Assembly: GCF_024721115.1 (NCBI RefSeq)
Contig: NZ_JAMDHK010000001.1
Location: 1-64,000 of the forward strand
Source: Salipiger pentaromativorans
Lineage (GTDB): Bacteria > Pseudomonadota > Alphaproteobacteria > Rhodobacterales > Rhodobacteraceae
DNA length: 64,000 nucleotides
Reading direction: 5' to 3'
Positions within the stretch are counted from its first letter, which is position 1. Each line of letters begins with the position of its first letter. The translations under genes and the position numbers were made by a program. The notes under the pieces were generated by a model, which saw only the letters and a program-made list of their open reading frames with translations, made no database searches and was not told the origin of the DNA. Of the stretch, positions 47,741 to 55,807 are shown in pieces.

Positions 47741-48216
47741 GCCGCTTCCCCTTTCATCAGGCGCAGCCCGGCGACGACACGGAGCTGATAGGCCATGAAG
47801 GCGCAAAGCTCGCAGAGCCGGACGATGTCCGCATCCGAGATCCCCGCCTCTTGCAGCGCCGCGATGTCCTCGGCGGCGATGTCGCGGGTCCGGTTGGCGG
47901 CCTTGTCGAAGAAGGCCACGACGGTGCCAAACCCCTCGGCCACCCCATCCTGCATCGGATCGGCCAGCGCGGCCATGGCCCCCGCCCTGTCGAGATAATG
48001 CGCGGCCAGCGCGGGCTCGCCGCCTGCGGTGGCCAGCCGTGCCGCGAGGGCTGCGCGCAGATCGTGCGGGAAGGCGCCGGGATCGCGCGGGCTCAGCACC
48101 GCGTTCTCAGCGGCCTGCGTCGCCTCCATGATCTTGGCGCGGGTCTCGGCGGCAGCCGCCACCGGCCCCATCGCGATGCCCGCCGCCTTCAGCGTCGTGC
48201 TGTCGAAAATGCTCAT
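47737..48216 (-). CDS. CMD-domain protein (Avi_7170-like) lacking the classic CxxC
   Basis: This 159-aa helical protein contains PGAFPHDLRAALAARLA and LQEAGISDADIVRLCELCAF, typical of CMD proteins that occur beside an AhpD-like partner. Its cysteines (LCELC) are near the C-terminus, and the usual ExxxxxCxxCxxxH active site is missing, so it may be a non-catalytic partner. It overlaps the monooxygenase gene upstream and the AhpD-like gene downstream as ATGA. Confidence 0.75.
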   Translation of the reverse strand: MSIFDSTTLKAAGIAMGPVAAAAETRAKIMEATQAAENAVLSPRDPGAFPHDLRAALAARLATAGGEPALAAHYLDRAGAMAALADPMQDGVAEGFGTVVAFFDKAANRTRDIAAEDIAALQEAGISDADIVRLCELCAFMAYQLRVVAGLRLMKGEAA

Positions 48217-49676
48217 GCCACCTGTCCTTCCGCCGGCTGCGGCAGCGGGGTCGGCTCCCACTCGCTGCCGTCAAGCTCGGGTGTTTCGTAATCCAGCATG
48301 TCCTGCCAGTGCGTTTCCAGATCCTCGGCGTAAAGCGTCGCCGCCATCGCCTTCGACAGCCAGGCCGCGCCCTCGGACACGCCCGGAATGTCGCCCGAGA
48401 CCTTCCCGAGACTCGCCGAGGCCCCGTAGTTGAAACAATAGACCTTACTAAGCCAGGGCACCTCGCCCGGCACCTTCTCGCGGAAGGTGAAATCCGGGTT
48501 GAGATAGGGGAAGCGTCCCAGATCGGCGTTTTCCTCACCCTCGGGCGGGGTGTAGACATCCTGCCAGAGCAGGATCTTGCCCGCCACATCGCCGAACTCC
48601 GTGCGCGCCATCGGGTCGATGACGAACCCGGTGCCGAGGATGACGAAATCCGCCACGTAAGAGGTGCCGTCGGCAAAGAAGACCTCCACCGCCTCGCCGC
48701 GCTGCTCGATCCTTGTCGTCGCCTTGCCGAAATGGAAATGCGCGTTCTTGTGGCGGCTTACCCGCAGGGTCGAGCCATGCGGCGGCGGCGTCTGGGTGGC
48801 AAAGCTGTACTGCATGAAGCGCCAGCGCCATTCGTCGGGCAGATCGGCGAAGCCGGCGGTGAAACCGAAGCTGCCGATGCCCATCATCTTGTTGATGGTC
48901 GGCATCTCCTTGCGGCGGATCACATGGCGGACCTCGGCGGCGCCGTGCTCCAGCGCCTCCGCCGCGTTGTCGACCGCCGAGGCGCCCACCCCGATCACCG
49001 CCACGCGCTTGCCTTTCAGCGCGTCGAAGTCGATCTCGTCGGCGCTATGCGCCCAGAAGCGGCGCGGCAAATCCTTGATGAAGCCCGGAATATTCGGCCC
49101 GCCGGTGCCGTCGCGCCCGGTGGCAAAGACCAGCTTGCGGCAGAGGATCGTGCCCTCCTCGGCGCCCGACACGGTGAGCCGCAGCAGATCGCCCTCGGGC
49201 GCGACCTTGTCGACCGAGACGCCGTTTTCCACCGGCACGTTCAGCGCCTTGCGATACCAGCGCAGGTACTCCATCCACATCGGACGCGGGATCTTGTCCA
49301 TCTTCTCCCACGCCTCGGTGCCGTGCTGGGCGCGATACCAGGCCTGAAAGGTCAGCGGGCCGAGGCCGAAGGCCGGGCCGGTCAGGGTCTTGGGCGAGCG
49401 CAGCGTCTCCATGCGGGCATAGTTGAGCCAGGGCCCCTCCAGACCCGCCGGGCTGCGGTCGAGCACGCGGATATTGCGCACGCCGCCGGTTTGCAGCCCG
49501 AGCCAGGCCACCATGCCGCACATGCCGCCGCCGATGATCACCACATCCGTCACGCCCTCCTGCGCGGGCACCCAGTCCTTGCCGGGATAGCAGAGGAAGG
49601 CAAGGTCTTCGTGGAGGCGGGCCTCAAGCGTGGCGAGGCCCTGCGCGTCGATCGGGGAAGTGTCATTCGTGTGCAT
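48213..49676 (-). CDS. FAD/NAD(P)-dependent flavin monooxygenase (FMO/Baeyer-Villiger-like)
   Basis: This 487-aa two-dinucleotide-binding-domain protein has the FAD motif VVIIGGGMCGMVAWLGL (about 45-61) and the NADP motif VAVIGVGASAVDNAAEAL (about 225-242), plus ATG-like FVILGTGFVID. The substitution of the usual BVMO fingerprint by FWAHSADEIDFDALKGKR places it among FMO-like enzymes of unknown substrate. It could N- or S-oxygenate the imported compound. It overlaps the first CMD gene by 4 bp and lies 39 bp after the MFS gene. Confidence 0.85.
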   Translation of the reverse strand: MHTNDTSPIDAQGLATLEARLHEDLAFLCYPGKDWVPAQEGVTDVVIIGGGMCGMVAWLGLQTGGVRNIRVLDRSPAGLEGPWLNYARMETLRSPKTLTGPAFGLGPLTFQAWYRAQHGTEAWEKMDKIPRPMWMEYLRWYRKALNVPVENGVSVDKVAPEGDLLRLTVSGAEEGTILCRKLVFATGRDGTGGPNIPGFIKDLPRRFWAHSADEIDFDALKGKRVAVIGVGASAVDNAAEALEHGAAEVRHVIRRKEMPTINKMMGIGSFGFTAGFADLPDEWRWRFMQYSFATQTPPPHGSTLRVSRHKNAHFHFGKATTRIEQRGEAVEVFFADGTSYVADFVILGTGFVIDPMARTEFGDVAGKILLWQDVYTPPEGEENADLGRFPYLNPDFTFREKVPGEVPWLSKVYCFNYGASASLGKVSGDIPGVSEGAAWLSKAMAATLYAEDLETHWQDMLDYETPELDGSEWEPTPLPQPAEGQVA

Positions 49677-49715
49677 ACGAATCGTCCTACAGGAAAAGCG
49701 TGTTGCGGTTCAGCA

Positions 49716-51053
49716 TCAAGCGGGCGTTTTTGCCCAATTCGGATGCAGATCGTCTATGTGATAGGCATGAGCGTGGCTGTGGCGGGGCCCATGCCCGGGA
49801 TGGTTGCGAAGATGCGGGTGATCGGCAGGCAGATCCGGATGGTCATGCGCACGCTCCAGCGGATCCTGCGCGGGCCAGACGCGGGTGGCGATGAGCGCGA
49901 CCAGCGCCGCCAGCAGCGAGAGCGACAGCAGCGCGTGTTCCAGCGTCACCACGCTCGCCAGCCAGCCCGCCAGCGGATAGGCCACCAGCCAGCCCGCGTG
50001 GCTGAGCGAAAACTGCGCGGCAAAGACCGCCGCCCGGTCCTCGCGCGCCGCCGAACGGGTGATGACCAGCCCGCCGGGGGTCAGCACCAGCGACGAGGCG
50101 AGCCCGAACGCCGCCCAGATCGCCAGCAGCCCGGCCATCGGCGGCTGCGGCAGCAGGGCGAAGACCGCGCCCACGGCGGCAAAGGCGAAGGCGCCGGTCA
50201 GCATCGACAGGCGTTCCGAGCTGCGGCGCACGAGGCGCGGCACCAGGATCGCCCCCGACGCGGCGCCGAAGCCGTAGCCTGCCATGAGGATCGGATAGAG
50301 CCCCTCGGCATCGCCCAGCCGGGCGCCCGCATAGACCACCGAATTGACCAGCACCCAGGCCATGGCCAGCGACAGCGCGAAGTTCAGCAGGAAAAGCCCG
50401 CGCAGACGGGGCGTGCGGGCATAGATTTTCATGCCGCGCAGGGCGCGGGAGACGAAGGGCCCCTTGCGCACCACATGGCCGCGTTCGGGAAAGCGTGTCG
50501 CCAGCAGGAAGGCGACCGAACCGAGGAAGGACAGCGCCGCGCAGAGGAACAACGCCTCGGGCGCGACCAGCTTCAGCACCGCCGCCGCGATCACCGGGCT
50601 CAGCACGGATTCCAGCGTATAGGCGATGCGCGACCAGGCGAGCGCCTTGGTATAACTCTCTTCCTCGGGCAGCACATCGGGGATCACCGACTGGAAGAGC
50701 GGCGTGAAGCCCGAGGCCAGCACGAAGAACAGAAAGGCCAGTGCCGCGATTTCCCAGGTCTGGGCGACAAAAACCATCGGCAGAAGCAGCAGCATCCGCC
50801 CGAAATCCAGCGCCACCATCGCCCCCTTGCGCGGCAGATGCGCGAGCAGGCTTTCGGCGATGGGCGCCAGCCCCACATAGGCCACCATCTTCAGCGCCAG
50901 GAGCAGCCCGAGGATGCGCCCCCCGGCCTCTGGCCCGCCGATCTCGTAGGCGGTGAGCGACAGTGCCACGGTCAGCAGCCCCACGGCGAGGAGCGAACAG
51001 ACCTGAGCGGCGAAGAGGCTGCGAAAGGCGCGATTGGCGAGGGGGCTTGTCAC
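49716..51053 (-). CDS. MFS transporter with histidine-rich C-terminal tail
   Basis: This 445-aa protein of 12 helices starts at a GTG (51053) that overlaps the upstream stop as GTGA. After the last helix comes a tail of about 45 residues with many histidines (AHDHPDLPADHPHLRNHPGH and RHSHAHAYH). A similar tail is known from nickel-resistance exporters of the NreB type, although other MFS proteins carry one too. It probably exports a metabolite or metal. The tail could bind Ni, Zn or Co. Confidence 0.85.
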   Translation of the reverse strand: MTSPLANRAFRSLFAAQVCSLLAVGLLTVALSLTAYEIGGPEAGGRILGLLLALKMVAYVGLAPIAESLLAHLPRKGAMVALDFGRMLLLLPMVFVAQTWEIAALAFLFFVLASGFTPLFQSVIPDVLPEEESYTKALAWSRIAYTLESVLSPVIAAAVLKLVAPEALFLCAALSFLGSVAFLLATRFPERGHVVRKGPFVSRALRGMKIYARTPRLRGLFLLNFALSLAMAWVLVNSVVYAGARLGDAEGLYPILMAGYGFGAASGAILVPRLVRRSSERLSMLTGAFAFAAVGAVFALLPQPPMAGLLAIWAAFGLASSLVLTPGGLVITRSAAREDRAAVFAAQFSLSHAGWLVAYPLAGWLASVVTLEHALLSLSLLAALVALIATRVWPAQDPLERAHDHPDLPADHPHLRNHPGHGPRHSHAHAYHIDDLHPNWAKTPA

Positions 51054-52510
51054 GATGCGAGGCTTTCCTGTGGGGTCTCGACCGGCGCGAAGCGGGCGGT
51101 GTGCACGTCCACGCGGTACTGCGACAAATAGTCTGACGCCTCGCGGGCCAGATTGTCCACCGCAGCGATGATCATATCTGCCTTGTCCTCAGACATCAGC
51201 GCCGAGAAGTTCAGCCGCACCCAGCCCGGTTTGGCCACCTCCTCGCCATGGGCGATGGCGTCGAACATCGCCTCCGAGGCGGCCTCGTCGAGCCCCAGAA
51301 GCCGATGCGCATAGGACCCGGCGCAGGCACAGCCTCCACGCGCCTGGATGCCGTAGACATCGCTGAGCAGCCGGGTGAAGAACTGGTGATGCACCAGCCC
51401 GCCCTGCCCGTCGCGCACCCGGAAGGAAAAGATCGGCAGTGCCTTCGGCCCCTGCAGCCCGAGAATCTCGAGATGCGGGTTCTTGCGCCAGACCGCCTCG
51501 GCCCGGGCACGCAGCGCCGCATGGCGGGCGTCGAGCCAGTCCTGCCCCAGCGCCTCCTTGACCAGCATGACAAGCGCCGCGCGGATGTCGCCGATCACAT
51601 TGGGCGTGCCGCCTTCCTCGCGCTCGGCGAGGCTGGTGGAATAGGCGTGCCCCCAGGGCGAGACATAGCTCACCGTACCGCCGCCGGGCAGCGTGGGCGT
51701 GGCGCGGCGCGCGATGGCATCGCGCACGATCATCACCCCCGAGGCGCCGGGCCCGCCGGGAAACTTGTGCGGCGAGAAGACGATGGCGTCCTTCTGCGCG
51801 TCGCTGCCCTGCCCCATGTCCATGGCGACATAAGGCGCGCCGCCGCCGTAATCCCAGACCGCAAGCGCGCCGTGGCGCTTGAGCAGCCGCGTCACGGCAT
51901 CGCTGTCGGTCAGGATGCCGGTCACATTGGAGGCCGCCGAAAAGCTGCCGACGATCAGATCGGCGCCCTGCGCCGCCGTCAGCGCCTGTTCCAGCAGGCC
52001 CAGATCCGGCCCGCCCGCGGCGCTCTCGGCGATCTCGATCACCTCGGCGCCGCTTTCGCGCCAGGGCAGCATGTTGGAATGATGTTCGTAGGGGCCGATC
52101 AGCACCACCGCCCGGCCACCCCCGGCCACCAGCCCGGCAATGTCCAGCAGCCCCACCACCCGGTTGATCGCCGCCGTCGAGCCCGAGCCGGTGAAGACCA
52201 CGCACGTCCCCGGCCCCGCGCCCGTCATGCGGGCGATCTCGGCCCGGGCGGCTTCGCGCAGACGGGTCGAGAACCCGCCGCAATAGGAGGCCTGGGTGTG
52301 GCTGTTGGCATACCAGGGCAGCACCCGGTCGCGGATGAAATCCTCCACCTGCGCCAGCGCGCGACCCGAGGCGACATAATCGGCATAGATCAGCGGACGG
52401 GGCCCGAACGGGCCGTCGATCTCGGCCCCGTCGCCGATCAGGCCGGCGCGTAGCCAGTCGGGAAGGTCGAGACGCTTGAGCGATTGCGCGAAGTCGTCGA
52501 GGGGGGCCAT
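51050..52510 (-). CDS. Class V aminotransferase-fold PLP enzyme (cysteine desulfurase/selenocysteine lyase-like)
   Basis: This 486-aa fold-type I PLP enzyme has the Schiff-base lysine in VFSPHKFPGGPGASG, an early YADYVASGRAL, and YEHHSNMLPWRESGAEVIEI as in NifS/CsdA relatives. The loop RGGCACAGSYAHRLLG holds the cysteines at the position of the desulfurase nucleophile. It is longer than SufS/CsdA (about 400 aa), so a different C-S or C-N lyase is possible. It is the first gene of the ten-gene leftward run and is divergent from the Lrp regulator. Confidence 0.85.
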   Translation of the reverse strand: MAPLDDFAQSLKRLDLPDWLRAGLIGDGAEIDGPFGPRPLIYADYVASGRALAQVEDFIRDRVLPWYANSHTQASYCGGFSTRLREAARAEIARMTGAGPGTCVVFTGSGSTAAINRVVGLLDIAGLVAGGGRAVVLIGPYEHHSNMLPWRESGAEVIEIAESAAGGPDLGLLEQALTAAQGADLIVGSFSAASNVTGILTDSDAVTRLLKRHGALAVWDYGGGAPYVAMDMGQGSDAQKDAIVFSPHKFPGGPGASGVMIVRDAIARRATPTLPGGGTVSYVSPWGHAYSTSLAEREEGGTPNVIGDIRAALVMLVKEALGQDWLDARHAALRARAEAVWRKNPHLEILGLQGPKALPIFSFRVRDGQGGLVHHQFFTRLLSDVYGIQARGGCACAGSYAHRLLGLDEAASEAMFDAIAHGEEVAKPGWVRLNFSALMSEDKADMIIAAVDNLAREASDYLSQYRVDVHTARFAPVETPQESLAS

Positions 52511-52575
52511 GGAAGCTCCGATCCTGAGATAAGTGGATCAAAGTATGACACCCGTAATACCGAAAATGTTGATCT

Positions 52576-52592
52576 AATTTCACCTTCAAATT
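52576..52592. promoter_or_regulatory. AATTT-N7-AAATT dyad, candidate Lrp/AsnC operator
   Basis: This AT-rich inverted repeat lies in the 109-bp gap between the divergent PLP-enzyme gene and the Lrp-family gene, 28 bp upstream of lrp. Lrp-type regulators favour such AT-rich dyads. The match is by eye only. Confidence 0.4.
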
Positions 52593-52619
52593 CCTAATAT
52601 TCTATCATATGAACGAAGA

Positions 52620-53081
52620 ATGGCGATAAAGCTCGATAATATTGATCACCGCATTCTGGAAGAGCTGCAACGCGACTCGTCGCAATCCCAGCGCGCGCTC
52701 AGCGAACGGGTGGGCCTGTCGCAAAACGCCTGCTGGCGGCGGCTCAAGGCGCTGGACGCGGCGGGGGTGATCCGCAACCACACGGTGGTGCTCGACCGCC
52801 AGCAGCTTGGTGCCGGGCTGGTGGTCTTCGTGATGATCAAGACGCGGCACCATTCGGCAGCCTGGCTGAAGCGGTTCCGCAAACATGTCTCCTCGATCCC
52901 CGATGTGATCGACTTCTTCCGCATCGGCGGGGAATACGATTACCTGCTCAAGATCATCACCCGCGACATGGTGAGCTATGACGAGGTCTATAAAAAGCTC
53001 ATCGAAGAGGTCGAGCTGGAAACGGTGACCTCCTATTTCGCCATGGAAGCCATCGAGGAACAGCGGCCGATCCCGATGTGA
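52620..53081 (+). CDS. Lrp/AsnC-family transcriptional regulator
   Basis: This 153-aa protein has an N-terminal HTH (IDHRILEELQRDSSQSQRAL and VGLSQNACWRRLKAL) and a C-terminal RAM/AsnC ligand domain (DVIDFFRIGGEYDYLLKIIT). It is divergent from the ten-gene run and is very likely its regulator, responding to an amino-acid-like compound. Confidence 0.92.
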   Translation: MAIKLDNIDHRILEELQRDSSQSQRALSERVGLSQNACWRRLKALDAAGVIRNHTVVLDRQQLGAGLVVFVMIKTRHHSAAWLKRFRKHVSSIPDVIDFFRIGGEYDYLLKIITRDMVSYDEVYKKLIEEVELETVTSYFAMEAIEEQRPIPM

Positions 53082-53102
53082 CCCTTCACATCCGCGCGGC
53101 GG

Positions 53103-53132
53103 CAGCAAGAATTTTCGCGAAAATTCTTGCTG
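53103..53132. repeat. 30-bp perfect palindrome centred on TTTTCGCGAAAA
   Basis: CAGCAAGAATTTTCG is followed directly by its exact reverse complement. It lies 22 bp past the lrp stop. It could end the lrp transcript as a cruciform or RNA hairpin, or be a recognised DNA site; a T-tract is lacking. Confidence 0.7.
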
Positions 53133-53164
53133 TAAGGCACTGACTAAAAATCATATTTATCCAT

Positions 53165-53185
53165 AATGTGAAAAACGTTCACATT
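53165..53185. promoter_or_regulatory. GTGAA-N5-TTCAC dyad 1 upstream of the DUF2852 gene
   Basis: AATGTGAA-AAACG-TTCACATT is a perfect 8-bp inverted repeat around a 5-bp spacer. It pairs with the second dyad at 53224-53244, 59 bp away, about six helical turns apart centre to centre. Confidence 0.65.
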
Positions 53186-53223
53186 ACCCCTTGATAACCC
53201 CCTCCCCAATCCCGATCTCTTGC

Positions 53224-53244
53224 AATGTGAAAGACATTCACATC
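53224..53244. promoter_or_regulatory. GTGAA-N5-TTCAC dyad 2 upstream of the DUF2852 gene
   Basis: AATGTGAA-AGACA-TTCACATC matches dyad 1 at 15 of its 16 arm positions and lies 28 bp upstream of the start at 53273, so it probably overlaps the promoter or leader. The spacing is one base longer than CRP (TGTGA-N7-TCACA), so another regulator is likely. Confidence 0.65.
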
Positions 53245-53272
53245 CATCAACGAGAGACAAAGGACCCCTCAC

Positions 53273-53713
53273 ATGACCGCCGCCGTGCATTACGAAGCCC
53301 GCCCCGCCAACCCCGGCTGGCTCAAGCGTGCCGAGGCCTGGCTCGACGACCGCGGCAAACCCGCCTGGATCGTGGCCATGGTGCTTGGCTTCATCTTCTT
53401 CTGGCCGATCGGCCTTTTCCTTCTCGCCTACATGATCTGGAGCAAACGCATGTTCGGAGCATCCTGCCGCCACCGCCGCCATCACAATCACGCCTATCGC
53501 CACGGCTTCAACGCCATGCGCCCCTCGGGCAACTCGGCCTTCGACGCCTACAAGGCGGACACGCTGCGCCGGCTCGAGGAAGAGCAGAAGAGCTTTGAAG
53601 AGTTCCTGCAGCGTCTGCGCGAAGCCCGCGACAAGGCCGAGTTCGACCAGTTCATGGACGAACGCGCCACGGCGCCCCGCGACGAGGACGCCAAGGAAAA
53701 AGAGGACGCCTGA
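53273..53713 (+). CDS. DUF2852 family membrane protein
   Basis: This 146-aa protein has one strong hydrophobic segment (about 32-56, AWIVAMVLGFIFFWPIGLFL) followed by a basic patch (ASCRHRRHHNHAYRHGFN) and a long charged C-terminal helix (about 90-135), probably coiled coil. The pattern matches DUF2852 proteins of alphaproteobacteria, whose function is not known. Two identical-type operator dyads lie upstream, so it is likely under specific control, perhaps by envelope stress. Confidence 0.8.
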   Translation: MTAAVHYEARPANPGWLKRAEAWLDDRGKPAWIVAMVLGFIFFWPIGLFLLAYMIWSKRMFGASCRHRRHHNHAYRHGFNAMRPSGNSAFDAYKADTLRRLEEEQKSFEEFLQRLREARDKAEFDQFMDERATAPRDEDAKEKEDA

Positions 53714-53787
53714 CGCGCCTCGCCCATGGCCCCGACAGGGGGCCATGGGATATACTGCGACCTGACCCGAGGCCCGAGAGACCCCAG

Positions 53788-54237
53788 ATGTATTCCGACG
53801 ACCCTTACACCCACCTGCCCGACCCGGTGCGCCAGAGCGCATTCTACGAAAGCGTCGCGATCAAGCGCGCGCTGGCCTGGGTGATCGACTCGATCATCGT
53901 GGCGCTGCTGGTGATGCTGGCGCTTGTCCTCACCTTCTTCGTGGGCGCCTTCGTCTTCTTCGCGCTCTGGATGGTGATCAGCTTCGGTTACCGCGTCGCC
54001 ACCATCGCCAGCGGATCGGCGACCTGGGGCATGCGCATGATGGCCATCGAGTTCCGCGACTGGCGCGGCCAGAAGCTGGATCTCGGCCAGGCGTTCCTGC
54101 ATACGCTGGGCTATACCGTCTCGGTCGCCGTCGCGCCGCTACAGATCGTCTCGATGATCTGCATGATCGCCACCGAGCGCGGTCAGGGCCTGACCGACCT
54201 GGTGCTCGGCACGGTCGCGCTCAACAAACGGGCCTGA
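53788..54237 (+). CDS. RDD family membrane protein
   Basis: This 149-aa protein has the RDD signature: Arg in ESVAIKRALAWVID and the Asp pair region ERGQGLTDLVLGT. Two or three helices (about 30-65 and 105-125) are visible. RDD proteins are small membrane proteins implicated in ion transport in some bacteria. It lies 74 bp after the DUF2852 gene. Confidence 0.85.
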   Translation: MYSDDPYTHLPDPVRQSAFYESVAIKRALAWVIDSIIVALLVMLALVLTFFVGAFVFFALWMVISFGYRVATIASGSATWGMRMMAIEFRDWRGQKLDLGQAFLHTLGYTVSVAVAPLQIVSMICMIATERGQGLTDLVLGTVALNKRA

Positions 54238-54362
54238 ACGGGCCCTGACCGGCAGCATTCTGGAATGGCTGGTTAATTTCCGCCAACTCACCGTTTCCGG
54301 GGGGGTTGGCGGGTTTGCGATTCGTTGTTACGGTTTTCCCGGGATCAGCAAACAGGATCGAC

Positions 54363-55175
54363 ATGCGCCATTCGCTGCCACTCGCGCCGCAATTCTATGT
54401 GACGGCTCCGCAACCCTGCCCCTATCTTCCGGGCCGGATGGAGCGGAAGCTGTTCACCGCATTGCAGGGCGACAGCGCGGAAAAGCTGAACGACAGCCTG
54501 TCGAAACAGGGCTTCCGCCGGTCGCAGAACGTGCTTTACCGCCCTTCCTGTTCCGATTGCTCGGCCTGCCTGTCGGCGCGCATCGACGTGCGCCGCTTCG
54601 CGCCTTCGAAAAGCCAGCGCCGCACGCTGAAGCGCAACGCCAATCTCGCCCGCCGCGCCTCGAGCCCCTGGGCCACCGAGGAACAGTTCTCGCTGTTCCG
54701 CCGCTATCTCGACGCGCGCCATGCCGATGGCGGCATGGCCGATATGGATATTTTCGAATTCGCCGCGATGATCGAGGAAACGCCGATCCGCTCTCGGGTG
54801 GTGGAATACAGCGACACGACCAGCGGCGCGCTCAAGGCCGTGTGCCTGACCGATGTGCTCGATGACGGCGTGTCGATGGTCTATTCCTTCTACGAGCCCG
54901 AGTTGCAGCGCAAAAGCCTCGGCACCTGGATGATCCTCGATCATGTGGAGATCGCCCGCGAGGCCGGGCTGCCCTATGTCTATCTGGGCTATTGGGTGCC
55001 GGGCAGTTCCAAGATGGGCTACAAGGCGCAGTTCGACGCGCTCGAGGTCTATCGGCGCGGCTGCTGGGAGCGGATGGAGGACCCGGCGGAGTACGAGCAG
55101 GAACGCCACCCGCTCTCCACCGATCCCATCGCCGAGCAGGTCGCGAATATCTCGCTGCCCGACAGCCGGGGGTAA
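54363..55175 (+). CDS. bpt: Aspartate/glutamate leucyltransferase (Bpt)
   Basis: This 270-aa aminoacyl-tRNA-protein transferase begins at 54363 ([19 protein letters not shown]). Family marks are [16 protein letters not shown], the [13 protein letters not shown] cysteine motif, [11 protein letters not shown] and [16 protein letters not shown]. Bpt moves Leu from Leu-tRNA to proteins with N-terminal Asp or Glu, marking them for ClpAP via ClpS. The length is normal. Confidence 0.93.
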   Translation: MRHSLPLAPQFYVTAPQPCPYLPGRMERKLFTALQGDSAEKLNDSLSKQGFRRSQNVLYRPSCSDCSACLSARIDVRRFAPSKSQRRTLKRNANLARRASSPWATEEQFSLFRRYLDARHADGGMADMDIFEFAAMIEETPIRSRVVEYSDTTSGALKAVCLTDVLDDGVSMVYSFYEPELQRKSLGTWMILDHVEIAREAGLPYVYLGYWVPGSSKMGYKAQFDALEVYRRGCWERMEDPAEYEQERHPLSTDPIAEQVANISLPDSRG

Positions 55176-55206
55176 CGCCCGGCTGCGATCCCGCACCCGG
55201 GCAGTC

Positions 55207-55230
55207 GTAGGGTGGGCAATTTGCCCACCG
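55207..55230 (+). repeat. Dispersed GTAGGGTGGGCAAT palindromic repeat, copy 3
   Basis: CGTAGGGTGGGCAATTTGCC followed by CACCG contains the perfect GGTGGGCAA/TTGCCCACC dyad. It sits in the 75-bp gap between convergent bpt (+) and pqiC (-) and may serve as a bidirectional transcript end. Confidence 0.65.
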
Positions 55231-55250
55231 CCACCCTGTGACGCTCCGCC

Positions 55251-55802
55251 CTACCGCGACAGGCGCGCGGTGATCTCTCCGGAAAGCTGCGCAATCGCCG
55301 CGCCGGTCGCCTGGGCGATGCCCGCGGGCGTCGCCTCGGCAAGCGGCACCGAGATCGCAAAGCGCTCGATGCGCTCGCGCACCACCCGGTCATAGGACGA
55401 GATCGCGTATTGCCCGCTCAGCGCCACCGTGCCGTCGGCCCGCGCCACCATCTGCGCCACCGTGACCTGCACCGCCGCCTGCGCGTCTTCCTCCAGCGGC
55501 CAGGGCTCGGCGGCGACCGTCGCCGTCGAGGCGCGTCCGATATGATCGGCAATGGCCAGCGTCACCGCGCGGGACGGATCGTCGGCCCAGAGCGCGTTGT
55601 CGATCTGGGTAAGCCCGCCATCCTCCCCTTCCAGCAGGATCTCGGAAGCCTCCGCATAGGCCGGCAGCGAGACCTCGCGCACCTCCAATGTCGCCACGCG
55701 CAGCCGCGCGCTGCCTGCCTGGACCGGCGTGTCGATCAGATAGCGCGGCTCGGCACCGGAACAGGCGGCGAGGATCAGGGCGAGAGGCAGGATACGATAC
55801 AT
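55251..55802 (-). CDS. pqiC: PqiC-type outer-membrane lipoprotein (ABC-transport auxiliary)
   Basis: This 183-aa lipoprotein has the signal MYRILPLALILAACSGAEPR with lipobox LAAC (Cys14). The mature part is the PqiC/YmbA beta-rich domain (YLIDTPVQAGSARLRVATLE), anchored in the outer membrane. It is the last gene of pqiAABC, 5 bp after pqiB, and would dock the PqiB tunnel. Confidence 0.88.
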   Translation of the reverse strand: MYRILPLALILAACSGAEPRYLIDTPVQAGSARLRVATLEVREVSLPAYAEASEILLEGEDGGLTQIDNALWADDPSRAVTLAIADHIGRASTATVAAEPWPLEEDAQAAVQVTVAQMVARADGTVALSGQYAISSYDRVVRERIERFAISVPLAEATPAGIAQATGAAIAQLSGEITARLSR

Positions 55803-55807
55803 GAGGG

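Noticed and set aside
48309-51131. Over 900-codon plus-strand open frame opposite the FMO and MFS genes
   Set aside because: Spans several real minus-strand genes and an intergenic gap; the composition is that of an antisense frame.
53165-53185. CRP/FNR-type site
   Set aside because: The TGTGA...TCACA half-sites are separated by 7 rather than 6 bases and do not fit the FNR TTGAT pattern, so the dyad is listed as an unknown operator.
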